Shown piece by piece: positions 39,569-46,626 of a DNA stretch of 64,000 nucleotides (within the stretch, counting starts at the first letter, position 1; every line of letters begins with the position of its first letter). Made by a program: the position numbers and the translations under genes. The notes beneath the pieces are model-generated. The model saw only the letters and a list, made by a program, of their open reading frames with translations. It was not told where the DNA came from and ran no database searches. This DNA is from a virus: IMG/VR virus record IMGVR_UViG_3300032246_002821, positions 62,001 through 126,000 of that record; one strand, 5' to 3'.

Positions 39569-41136
39569 TAGAAGATGACAATCGGCATAGGTGGTATGAT
39601 CTCACTTTTATCCACCTGTAGGCTCTGGCTCAAGCTGGCATCGTATTGTCTCAGATGCAGAATGATACGCACAGCCAACAGTGTAGCACTGACAAGATCG
39701 TCGGTTTCTCCTATTTTTGCCATATAACTGTTGCCGCTAGCAACAAAACTCTTGAGCTCGCTTATGAGGTTCTTGCTGTATATCTTAAGTTTATTTGTTT
39801 CCATCCACAGTTTGAACTTGCTGCAAGCTGCCAATTTGGTGCTGTTCGTAGTTGTGAAACCCTTGCGATATCTTCGTCCTGCTCCCATGGCTTTGGGCTC
39901 GCTGAGGAAGTCACCGGGTATATTTTCTTCTCCTAGATCTGCGATAGCCATCAGTGCCGCCTCGCCTATGGTGTTGTTTTCCACACTGTAATACAAGTTA
40001 GTTGGGTCATTGGTGATTCCCGCGATATATTTGCATATCTCTGACAATATACCTATCTGTTTTTGTATGGGTGTGAGGTTATGTTGCCATTCGGCCACCT
40101 GTTTCATAGTTGTGGCATTGAAAACTTCGATAGCACTGGGATCACCCCCTGTACCCAAGCTGGGATCCAGAGCTACCACGTATACGTTGCCCTTGACTGG
40201 CTTTTCATACCATCTGACCTGGCCCTGTTTCTCGATGGGATCTATTCCCACCATATCTACCAACACACTAGGTGCAATCAGTGTTTCGTCATAGATGATA
40301 AATTTGCAGTTATTCTCACGTTCGAATCTGTCGTCGCCCACGCTGGCTCTTTCTCTGGCTGCCCATTTCTCATCCCGTTCAGGATGTCTGTCCCAGGTCG
40401 CCAGGAAAGCACTAAATCCATTACGTCCTATCTGGGTTGTATTGCCGAATTCGTCGAAACACTTGTTGGCTTCTTTCCATATAGTAGCGAACATATCCTC
40501 ATCACTGTTGGGTGTGCTGGTGATGATGGCCTTACCACCTGTAGATAGTGTAGGGCTGATGGATGTCCAGAATTCTCGAGCGATAGTAGGTCTGACGAAC
40601 GCCAACTCGTCACAGTACAGCAGTGAGATACTCATACCACGTCCGGTTGTTTCGGTAGTGGTAGCTGACACTATACGACTGCTATTGTCGAAACCAATGT
40701 TGCCCTTGTTGTAGTCCACAACACCCGCCCGGATGTGGTCAGGCACGTTTTCATAGGCAAATCTGATACGCTGCATAATTTCCTGTGCGCCGGTGAACTT
40801 GTTGCTGGCCACAAGTATTGTGCTGTCTGGAATAAACATAGCATACCATAACAGATATCCTGATGCAACAGTGGTCTTGCCCATCTGACGACCCAGCATA
40901 TTGATGCTGAAGCGATTGTTATGATAGTTGTTTAACAGTTCTTCCTGATAGTCGTAAGGTTGAAATTGTTGTCTGCCTCTGGTAGGATGCTGGATATAAA
41001 AGAAATTTCTCAGGAAATAATCGCAACCGGTTTCGGGATCAGCACAGAGACTGAATTCCAATAATTCCTGTTCGCTCATCTTAGTGCGCTTATAGGCTTT
41101 TTTTACTAGTACGCCATCTAAACTTTTTTGGGCCAT
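39568..41136 (-). CDS. 17: Terminase large subunit gp17
   Basis: 522 residues from the ATG at 41136 (MAQKSLDGVLVKKAYKRTKM). DNA-packaging motor: Walker A-like GRQMGKT, Walker B 'LLYCDELAFV', coupling motif 'ITSTPNSDED', and a C-terminal RNase H-like nuclease with acidic residues in 'VVALDPSLGTGGDPSA', 'YYSVENNTIGE' and 'KIGETDDLVSATLL'. It translocates DNA into proheads and cuts concatemers. Length is shorter than T4 gp17 (610), in line with marine relatives. A six-residue longer start at 41154 exists; the late octamer at 41142-41149 places the transcript start at 41136. Confidence 0.95.
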   Translation of the reverse strand: MAQKSLDGVLVKKAYKRTKMSEQELLEFSLCADPETGCDYFLRNFFYIQHPTRGRQQFQPYDYQEELLNNYHNNRFSINMLGRQMGKTTVASGYLLWYAMFIPDSTILVASNKFTGAQEIMQRIRFAYENVPDHIRAGVVDYNKGNIGFDNSSRIVSATTTETTGRGMSISLLYCDELAFVRPTIAREFWTSISPTLSTGGKAIITSTPNSDEDMFATIWKEANKCFDEFGNTTQIGRNGFSAFLATWDRHPERDEKWAARERASVGDDRFERENNCKFIIYDETLIAPSVLVDMVGIDPIEKQGQVRWYEKPVKGNVYVVALDPSLGTGGDPSAIEVFNATTMKQVAEWQHNLTPIQKQIGILSEICKYIAGITNDPTNLYYSVENNTIGEAALMAIADLGEENIPGDFLSEPKAMGAGRRYRKGFTTTNSTKLAACSKFKLWMETNKLKIYSKNLISELKSFVASGNSYMAKIGETDDLVSATLLAVRIILHLRQYDASLSQSLQVDKSEIIPPMPIVIF

Positions 41137-41141
41137 AAAGA

Positions 41142-41149
41142 TATTTATT
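41142..41149 (-). promoter_or_regulatory. T4-type late promoter (AATAAATA) abutting gp17 start
   Basis: Ends 5 bases before the 41136 ATG. The predicted transcript start coincides with that ATG. Confidence 0.45.
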
Positions 41150-41209
41150 GACATATATTCAGAGTAAAGTAAAATGATTAAAGTTCAATAACCGTAGTAA
41201 ATAAATGAT

Positions 41210-41719
41210 ATGTCAGACACACTGATTTTGAACGCAAACTATCAACCACTCAGCTGGCTCCCGCTCAGCGTGATCCCGTGGCAACAGGCTATCAAGTTGC
41301 AATTCATGGATAAGATCAAGGTACTGGAATATTACAATGACTGGCAGGTGCACAGTCCCAGCACCACTCTGAATGTGCCAGCGTTGGCTATTACCAAAGA
41401 CTATCATGCTTTCCAGAAAGGTGTTAGGTTCAGTCGTAGCAACCTGTATCTGCGGGATTTATTCCAGTGCCAATATTGTGCCGACACTTACGACTATCAT
41501 GAGTTGAACATCGATCACGTGCAACCATTGAGCAAGGGCGGTAAGACCAATTGGGAAAACTGTGTAACCAGTTGTATTCCTTGCAATAGCAAAAAGAAAA
41601 ACAAGTTTCAAAAACCCATCAGGGAACCATTTAAACCTGATTACTGGACACTGACAGCTAGGCGTAAGAAATTCCAGTATGATCTAAAACATCCCAGCTG
41701 GCGAGATTATATCAATTAA
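41210..41719 (+). CDS. HNH endonuclease
   Basis: 169 residues. HNH nuclease fold with zinc knuckles: 'CQYCADTYDYHELNIDHVQP' gives C-x2-C and the catalytic DH, then 'WENCVTSCIPCNSKKKNKF' gives the Asn and the second C-x2-C. The N-terminal part (1-85) matches a bacterial/phage family of stand-alone HNH proteins starting 'LILNANYQPLSW'. It lies on the opposite strand to its neighbours, beside the terminase genes, where HNH proteins often assist packaging cleavage; a homing role is an alternative. Ends convergently, with a 4-base overlap, on the 41716 gene. Confidence 0.88.
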   Translation: MSDTLILNANYQPLSWLPLSVIPWQQAIKLQFMDKIKVLEYYNDWQVHSPSTTLNVPALAITKDYHAFQKGVRFSRSNLYLRDLFQCQYCADTYDYHELNIDHVQPLSKGGKTNWENCVTSCIPCNSKKKNKFQKPIREPFKPDYWTLTARRKKFQYDLKHPSWRDYIN

Positions 41720-42453
41720 TCTGGATTATTGGGGTCGAAAACTTTGGCTTTATTAAAGGCATTAACCCCTTGCTGTCTACGAGATTCTTCTTCGTCTCTG
41801 GCTCGCTGTCTCAAAAATTCTTCTTCGCCTGTATTGAGATCGGTAGGTTCAAAAACGCTGCCAATAATACCTGGTACACTAGCTAGTCTAGTGCCTTTGA
41901 GTGCTGCGCCTGCTAGACCCTTGGCAATATCACCGCCCAGGTTTTTGAGTTCGTCTTTCATTTCCGGCCAACTCAATGTGCCTGATCTGGGCTGAGTCTT
42001 GGGATTGGGACCTGCGGAAAAATCAGGCGGCAGACTGGGATTATTGAACGTAGGTGTAGAACCGCCTGTGGGTTTGGGTGGCATTTCCAAGTTAGGCGGT
42101 TGTATACGGCCCTGTGGTTTGCTCTGACCCAGATTGGGTGTGTCGCCCAGAGGCGGCAATTTGCTACCAGCTGGTGTTTCAGGAGGTGCGACTGGACCAG
42201 TTGCTGCACGTACACTCATACGGGGTTTTACACCTGCTTCAGGATTGCCAGGCACTGCATTGGCAGTGTCAGCAAAACTACCAGGTATGTCTGGTAATTG
42301 AGGCATGACTTTAACTTGACCAGATACAGGTTGGCTGCCTGCGCCCGCAGGGCTGTATGGTTTTAAATTTGTGTAGTTTTCAGGACTAGGAGCAGACCAG
42401 TCTATGCCAGCTGGACCTTCTGTCAAAAGGGTCATAAATTCTTTAGCTCTCAT
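41716..42453 (-). CDS. Putative internal head protein, Pro-rich, CTS-like N-terminus
   Basis: 245 residues. Starts MRAKEFMTLLTEG, a short amphipathic helix ending in L10-T-E12 before Gly, which matches the T4 capsid-targeting sequence plus prohead-protease cleavage pattern. Residues 20-150 are Pro/Gly/Asn-rich and disordered. A hydrophobic helix ('GGDIAKGLAGAALKGTRLAS') and a charged helix ('EEEFLRQRARDEEESRRQQG') follow. Start overlaps the upstream paralogue by 11 bases. Packaging into the head is inferred from the N-terminus. Confidence 0.68.
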   Translation of the reverse strand: MRAKEFMTLLTEGPAGIDWSAPSPENYTNLKPYSPAGAGSQPVSGQVKVMPQLPDIPGSFADTANAVPGNPEAGVKPRMSVRAATGPVAPPETPAGSKLPPLGDTPNLGQSKPQGRIQPPNLEMPPKPTGGSTPTFNNPSLPPDFSAGPNPKTQPRSGTLSWPEMKDELKNLGGDIAKGLAGAALKGTRLASVPGIIGSVFEPTDLNTGEEEFLRQRARDEEESRRQQGVNAFNKAKVFDPNNPD

Positions 42454-42886
42454 CAGTATCTAGTCCTTTTGTTTTATTAATTGCAGGCACTTCTGTATTA
42501 CTTTGGCTGGGACGCTTAGTAGGTACAAATTTAGCCACTGGGCTCACTTTGTTTGTGTTGCCATCTTCGTCTCTCAAATGTTTAGTATGTGCTTTGACCG
42601 CAGCCTGGCCTGTGACTTTGCTCGCACCCTGCATTATATCTATATCGGCCTGTTCATAGGGTATGATGATCAGCTTGTCGGCCAGTTGGCTCTGTTGATC
42701 GAAACCTTCGGGTTGTGGATCAGGGCTACGTGCCATCATTATGCCATAACGATACATTGTATAAAAGTTTTGGCTGGCATCAGGAACGATATAAGCATTG
42801 GGCACAGTACGAGATTCGTGTTCAGGATGATCGCTCATCAATTCCTGTTGGCTGTATTGTTCACTGATAAATTCTTTTGCTCTCAT
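42443..42886 (-). CDS. Putative internal head protein, paralogue family member
   Basis: 147 residues. N-terminus MRAKEFISEQ with I7-S-E9. The middle 'NFYTMYRYGIMMARSPDPQP' and 'EQADIDIMQGASKVTGQAAV' align by eye with the next two upstream proteins, and the C-terminal part holds 'NTNKVSPVAKFVPTKR', the shared basic SPV block. Overlaps the upstream gene by 4 bases. A family of such small proteins is known, from memory, in marine T4-like phages without assigned function. Confidence 0.72.
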   Translation of the reverse strand: MRAKEFISEQYSQQELMSDHPEHESRTVPNAYIVPDASQNFYTMYRYGIMMARSPDPQPEGFDQQSQLADKLIIIPYEQADIDIMQGASKVTGQAAVKAHTKHLRDEDGNTNKVSPVAKFVPTKRPSQSNTEVPAINKTKGLDTDES

Positions 42887-43272
42887 CTGCCACGATTCCT
42901 TTTGGCACCGCTGTTGAATGGCACAGGGCTGGTCTTATTAGTATTACTCAATTCTTCGCTGCGGTTGCTGCTAAGTTTTTTCACAGGTCCAGCACCCACC
43001 ATCTTGGCAGCAGCATTGATGATATCTATCTCGGCGTCTGTGTAGGTGCTCAATAGTGGATCACCACTAAATGCACCAGCTGCTTTTGTGGGATAATCAG
43101 GAGCACCAGCCATAGCCAATCCGAAACGATATTGCAGATAGCTGCTGCCATTGCTCTTGTTCATGCTGATAGCAGGCATACTCACTGCGCCTTTGATGGC
43201 AGCACTTACATCATCAGGAGCATCTGATAGGTCTGCACCAGGCACATCTTCAAACAGTTCAAAAAGTTTCAT
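42883..43272 (-). CDS. Putative internal head protein, paralogue family member
   Basis: 129 residues. N-terminus MKLFELFED with L6-F-E8. The middle 'SSYLQYRFGLAMAGAPDYPT' and 'YTDAEIDIINAAAKMVGAG' and the C-terminal 'NTNKTSPVPFNSGAKRNRGR' match the 42443 and 43269 proteins. The basic end could bind DNA in the head. ATGA coupling with its neighbour. Confidence 0.72.
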   Translation of the reverse strand: MKLFELFEDVPGADLSDAPDDVSAAIKGAVSMPAISMNKSNGSSYLQYRFGLAMAGAPDYPTKAAGAFSGDPLLSTYTDAEIDIINAAAKMVGAGPVKKLSSNRSEELSNTNKTSPVPFNSGAKRNRGR

Positions 43273-43625
43273 TTTTTCTTCCTTTTGCCACTGTTGTGCG
43301 GCACAGGACTGACTTTATGTACACTGTCCGGCTCTTTGCCTTTTTCTTTGGTGAGCCATTTGGTTTTATGTCCCAATCCCTTGAGGCTGTCCTTCAACAT
43401 TTTATGTTCTTCATCAGTGTAAACACTGGCAAAGGGATGATCTCTGAAGTGATCGTGATCGTGAGGTGCTTTATGATGGGGATGAGCTGCTACTACATTC
43501 ATGAAACGATAGTAGTTGTAGCCAGGATCCATATCAGGAAAAACCATACTGCGAGGCATAGTGCTCACGTGCTCTGGATGAGCCTTGGATTTTTTTGCTT
43601 CTGATATGAATTCGCTGGCTCTCAT
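43269..43625 (-). CDS. Putative internal head protein, His-rich paralogue
   Basis: 118 residues. N-terminus MRASEFISEA with I7-S-E9 before Ala. 'MDPGYNYYRFMNVVAAHPHH' and 'YTDEEHKMLKDSLKGLGHKT' match the two paralogues downstream; a His/Asp cluster ('HHKAPHDHDHFRDHP') may bind metal. The C-terminus is the SPV block plus 'HNSGKRKKK'. Confidence 0.72.
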   Translation of the reverse strand: MRASEFISEAKKSKAHPEHVSTMPRSMVFPDMDPGYNYYRFMNVVAAHPHHKAPHDHDHFRDHPFASVYTDEEHKMLKDSLKGLGHKTKWLTKEKGKEPDSVHKVSPVPHNSGKRKKK

Positions 43626-43627
43626 TT

Positions 43628-44224
43628 TTAGCCCCAGGTTTTTACTGGTAGACTCCAGTGATTAGCAAGTGCCTGTTTGACACTGCAATCATAAGATTCT
43701 AAGAACATCCTGGGACGTTCTGGAGTGGTCTTGGTGAAGTGACATTCGAATGTCACACGAGCCTGTTCATTTGCTGGATTACGTGCAAAAACTGTCACTT
43801 CTGATTCAGGTAGCTGGTCTGTCTCTACCAATCTGGCTTCTGCTTTTTTCAGCTTATAACCTTCAGCTGCCATCTGTTCGTGTACACTGTTGCTCTTGGC
43901 GATATTGCGTACGAAGTCGGCAGTGATACCAGCTGCTTCCATAGGAGGCTGATGCATGAATTTCTTGTGTACTTTTTCTGACCCGCGATGGAATTCCAAC
44001 ACGAATTCTGCCATTTTTTGAGTGTTGCCTTCGCTCAAAAACTGCATCTGATCCATATATTTCCAAGCGTTTTCATCCAACAATACAGTCACGCTGTCTT
44101 GTGTATGTTCTACCACAGTGCTGGCGATAAGATGTATCTTGTTGATCTCAAAGTTTACAACATCACCAGTCACTGGTGCTACGCTAGCTCTGTAAGTTTG
44201 GTTAAAGTAATCTTTGAAACTCAT
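43628..44224 (-). CDS. Conserved virion-block protein, unknown function
   Basis: 198 residues from the ATG at 44224, chosen because GAGGA lies six bases upstream. Starts MSFKDYFNQTYRASVAPVTG, similar in shape to the neighbouring targeting-like N-termini but without an [IL]-x-E site. A beta-rich N-terminal half is followed by 'MEAAGITADFVRNIAKSNSV' and a C-terminal beta domain. Function unknown. Confidence 0.7.
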   Translation of the reverse strand: MSFKDYFNQTYRASVAPVTGDVVNFEINKIHLIASTVVEHTQDSVTVLLDENAWKYMDQMQFLSEGNTQKMAEFVLEFHRGSEKVHKKFMHQPPMEAAGITADFVRNIAKSNSVHEQMAAEGYKLKKAEARLVETDQLPESEVTVFARNPANEQARVTFECHFTKTTPERPRMFLESYDCSVKQALANHWSLPVKTWG

Positions 44225-44233
44225 CGTCATTCC

Positions 44234-44803
44234 TCAATCAAATGTCACTGCTACGTGTACTGGGTTATCACCACCGGCCACTTTAGGAGCAGTGAGTTTG
44301 CTTTTAGCCAAGTCATTGCCATTGGGCACAGCAGCACTGATGCCTTTCTCATATTCGTGTGGACTATTGCTGTATGGTCTATCATCGCTTGCCTCGGCAG
44401 CTACAACAGTTTCTTCATCTGGCATTCCACCTGGACTGGGCATCGCACCAGGAATGTCACCAGGAGGTGTCATTGGCAATCCAGCACCAGGTGCAGCTAT
44501 AGTTGGTTTACTGACAGGATGTGGGATGCCCATATGGTGACCAACATCCATTGGCACACCAGGCGCTGCTGCAAGGGCCATATTGTCTTGTGGACCGGCA
44601 TTGAAGTCTATGACTTCTTCTGCATTTATCATACCAGCCAATTTAAGGATCTGAGCAAGCACAGCATCGCTACCAGTTGTTGTAACCTGCACGCCTTCTG
44701 ACACTGGACCATTCATACGCTGTAAGCTGTCTATAGCACGGCCTGCTTCTGGGTTATTATCTGCTATCTCTCGCAGTTTTTTCATTACATCAATCATTTG
44801 CAT
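44234..44803 (-). CDS. Virion-block protein, Pro/Gly-rich, unknown function
   Basis: 189 residues. Helical N-terminus ('MKKLREIADNNPEAGRAIDS'), then 'QILKLAGMINAEEV', another copy of the LxLAG-type motif seen in the giant proteins, followed by a Pro/Gly/Met-rich disordered half. Its start overlaps the stop of the upstream gene by one base. Function unknown. Confidence 0.68.
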   Translation of the reverse strand: MQMIDVMKKLREIADNNPEAGRAIDSLQRMNGPVSEGVQVTTTGSDAVLAQILKLAGMINAEEVIDFNAGPQDNMALAAAPGVPMDVGHHMGIPHPVSKPTIAAPGAGLPMTPPGDIPGAMPSPGGMPDEETVVAAEASDDRPYSNSPHEYEKGISAAVPNGNDLAKSKLTAPKVAGGDNPVHVAVTFD

Positions 44804-45369
44804 TATTTGGATCTCCGTGCCATCAGCGGCGGCAATTTGTTCTTCTTTGTTCCCACTGGGCTGGTGTTGCCTTGTGGTAGATCATTGCTTGTTTTGGCTG
44901 CTTTGGTTTTAGGCGCAGCAAAGGGATGATCTATGGTTTTTTCTTTAAGGGCATTGGCCAGATCTGCAAGTAATTGTGGTGCTTTGCTAGCTGGGTACTC
45001 GCTGGTAAGCACAGGCTGCTCGTTAGGTACTATGGGAGCAGCTAAAACTTCCTGTTGTGGTGTCAGCACAAGTATGTGGCTGAGTGGTATCTCAGTTGCT
45101 TCGTGTACTGCTGCCTGTACTTCTGCAGGAGTGCAGGGATAATTCACCACGATGTCCACGATACTGATGGGAGTATTTCTCAAATGTGCAAAGCCAGGTT
45201 GTACTTCTGCGATAGGAAGTGTCTTGGGTTCACTGATAGCTTCCATATTCCATTTGGCAAGGGTGCGTTTTAGAGCTTCCATATGGTCGCTGTCTACATC
45301 GGTAGCGAATTTTACACGGAATCCGTATTTCTTTTCGCTTTCAAATAGATAATCTTTATAGGTCTTCAT
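44803..45369 (-). CDS. Putative internal head protein with T4 IPIII-like N-terminus
   Basis: 188 residues. N-terminus MKTYKDYLFES is nearly the same, position by position, as the T4 IPIII targeting peptide recalled as MKTYQEFIAEA, with an [IL]-x-E at residues 8-10. A folded ferredoxin-like region follows ('YGFRVKFATDVDSDHMEALK', 'VDIVVNYPCTPAEVQAAVHE'), then a Pro/Ala/Lys tail with 'QGNTSPVGTKKNK', the SPV block shared with the small paralogues. A late octamer and AGAGG stand upstream. Confidence 0.72.
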   Translation of the reverse strand: MKTYKDYLFESEKKYGFRVKFATDVDSDHMEALKRTLAKWNMEAISEPKTLPIAEVQPGFAHLRNTPISIVDIVVNYPCTPAEVQAAVHEATEIPLSHILVLTPQQEVLAAPIVPNEQPVLTSEYPASKAPQLLADLANALKEKTIDHPFAAPKTKAAKTSNDLPQGNTSPVGTKKNKLPPLMARRSK

Positions 45370-45387
45370 TGCAATGCCTCTATCCGA

Positions 45388-45395
45388 TATTTATT
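45388..45395 (-). promoter_or_regulatory. T4-type late promoter (AATAAATA)
   Basis: Overlaps the stop codon of the gp16-like gene. The predicted start near 45382 gives a 13-base leader with AGAGG for the 44803-45369 gene and the small-protein cassette after it. Confidence 0.6.
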
Positions 45396-45822
45396 GTTTC
45401 TTGCCAAAAGTTTTAAGAAGCTCGTTGCGATCGAATACTTGAGCAGATATTTCCATGGGTTCATCGTTACCAGGTGCTGATGCTTTTTTCATAGCCAGGC
45501 TTTCTGCTCTTAGTGCCAGTTCTTGTTGTTTGAGTTTCTTTTGCACTTTGCCCAGCTTGGCTGTGACAGCGTGGCCCAACATCTTGCTGGCAGCATCGAA
45601 TATGGGCGCCGAAAATCTGGCTTCCACATTCATACCCAGGCTTTGCAAGTTCTCGAAACTCTCCATTGCCTGATCTGCCAGGCTGTCCAGTTCTTTATCC
45701 ATTGTATCATCTGGCTGCTCAGGCATACTATGGTCTATGGCTATGGCTGTCTGCAATGCCTCGCTTACTTCTCTGGAAGGTGCTGGCGGCAGATCGAATA
45801 AGGCTTCTAACTTTTGTGTCAT
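45391..45822 (-). CDS. 16: Terminase small subunit, gp16-like
   Basis: 143 residues from the ATG at 45822 (MTQKLEALFDLPPAPS); a TTG-started extension to 45858 overlaps the upstream gene and is not preferred. Central coiled-coil 'KMLGHAVTAKLGKVQKKLKQ' is typical of gp16, which forms rings that regulate gp17 and recognise packaging sites. Size and coiled-coil fit T4 gp16 (164). Context in the packaging/head block supports this; no signature residue is decisive. Confidence 0.65.
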   Translation of the reverse strand: MTQKLEALFDLPPAPSREVSEALQTAIAIDHSMPEQPDDTMDKELDSLADQAMESFENLQSLGMNVEARFSAPIFDAASKMLGHAVTAKLGKVQKKLKQQELALRAESLAMKKASAPGNDEPMEISAQVFDRNELLKTFGKKQ

Positions 45823-45829
45823 ATCGTAG

Positions 45830-46270
45830 TTATCGTTTCTTTTTCTTGGTGTTGGCAAACATATCGTGCTCTGTTATCACACGAAAATTGATCTGATTTT
45901 GTTTACACCAGGCATTAGCTGCTGCCCATTTGGCCTGATTGGTCACAGCCATGAGTTGGTTGTGGGCACTCCTACCTGCTGCTTCCATAGTGGTTTCTTT
46001 ACTGGGTTTTATTTCCACAAGTTCTGCACGACGATTGCCTTTGGCATCCTGATACACCACGAAAAAATCAGGTATATAATTGGTGTTCCTGCCTTTTATA
46101 GGGTTATAATATGGTATGCTTATACTTTCACTGGCCCAGTGTATGATACTGGGATGGTTATCGCAAAAGCTCATAAATGCCAATTCCCAACTGCTGCGAT
46201 ATTTTATGGCGCCTTTTCCAGCATATTTGTTGAGATTTTTAGGAGTGAAGATTCCCTGGCTGTATCTCAT
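45830..46270 (-). CDS. 4: Head completion protein gp4 (gp50/65)
   Basis: 146 residues. 'GAIKYRSSWELAFMSFCDNH', 'IIHWASESISIPYYNPIKGR', 'YIPDFFVVYQ' with D at the catalytic position, and 'RRAELVEIKPSKET' (ExK) form the PD-(D/E)xK-like core of gp4. T4 gp4 is needed to finish filled heads before tail joining. The lysine-rich C-terminus ends TKKKKR. Length equals the T4 protein (150). Confidence 0.88.
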   Translation of the reverse strand: MRYSQGIFTPKNLNKYAGKGAIKYRSSWELAFMSFCDNHPSIIHWASESISIPYYNPIKGRNTNYIPDFFVVYQDAKGNRRAELVEIKPSKETTMEAAGRSAHNQLMAVTNQAKWAAANAWCKQNQINFRVITEHDMFANTKKKKR

Positions 46271-46626
46271 GCTACTATGTTTCTTTTAGCGAACGCACTG
46301 GTGCTTTGGTTCAATTGATAACCCAGCTTGCTAGTGCTGCCTTTGGTTGCATTGAAAAACGCTATCAGCAGTTGTTTAAGGTCGCTGCTATCAGCTGCTT
46401 TGCCAAAATCCGCTATAACGTCTAGTGGATTGAGATTATTGTTATATGTGAGCGTCAGTACTGCTTGGCTGAGGCTACTGGCTGCCCCGGGATCGCGCAT
46501 TTTAGTCAGGAAAAAATTATATACCTGCTGATATACCATTTCGCTGATCTGTATGGGCTGTGTGAAGTAACCATTGAAAAAAGTTTGTGTATTGGTACTT
46601 TCCACATTATTAGCTACATTAGACAA
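46267..46626 (-). CDS. Conserved virion-block protein, TTG start
   Basis: 119 residues from a TTG at 46626 that has GGAG nine bases upstream and overlaps the preceding stop by 8 bases. 'TNTQTFFNGYFTQPIQISEM' and 'STSKLGYQLNQSTSAFAKRN' recall a short conserved protein next to gp4 in T4-like marine phages; the family is predicted mostly helical. Possibly a head-tail or baseplate component. A longer frame to 46704 starts within the upstream gene and is rejected. Confidence 0.65.
   Translation of the reverse strand: MSNVANNVESTNTQTFFNGYFTQPIQISEMVYQQVYNFFLTKMRDPGAASSLSQAVLTLTYNNNLNPLDVIADFGKAADSSDLKQLLIAFFNATKGSTSKLGYQLNQSTSAFAKRNIVA

Noticed and set aside
41210-41719. HNH gene as a homing endonuclease inside an intron
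   Set aside because: It is a free-standing gene between complete genes on the other strand; no split gene is seen on either side.
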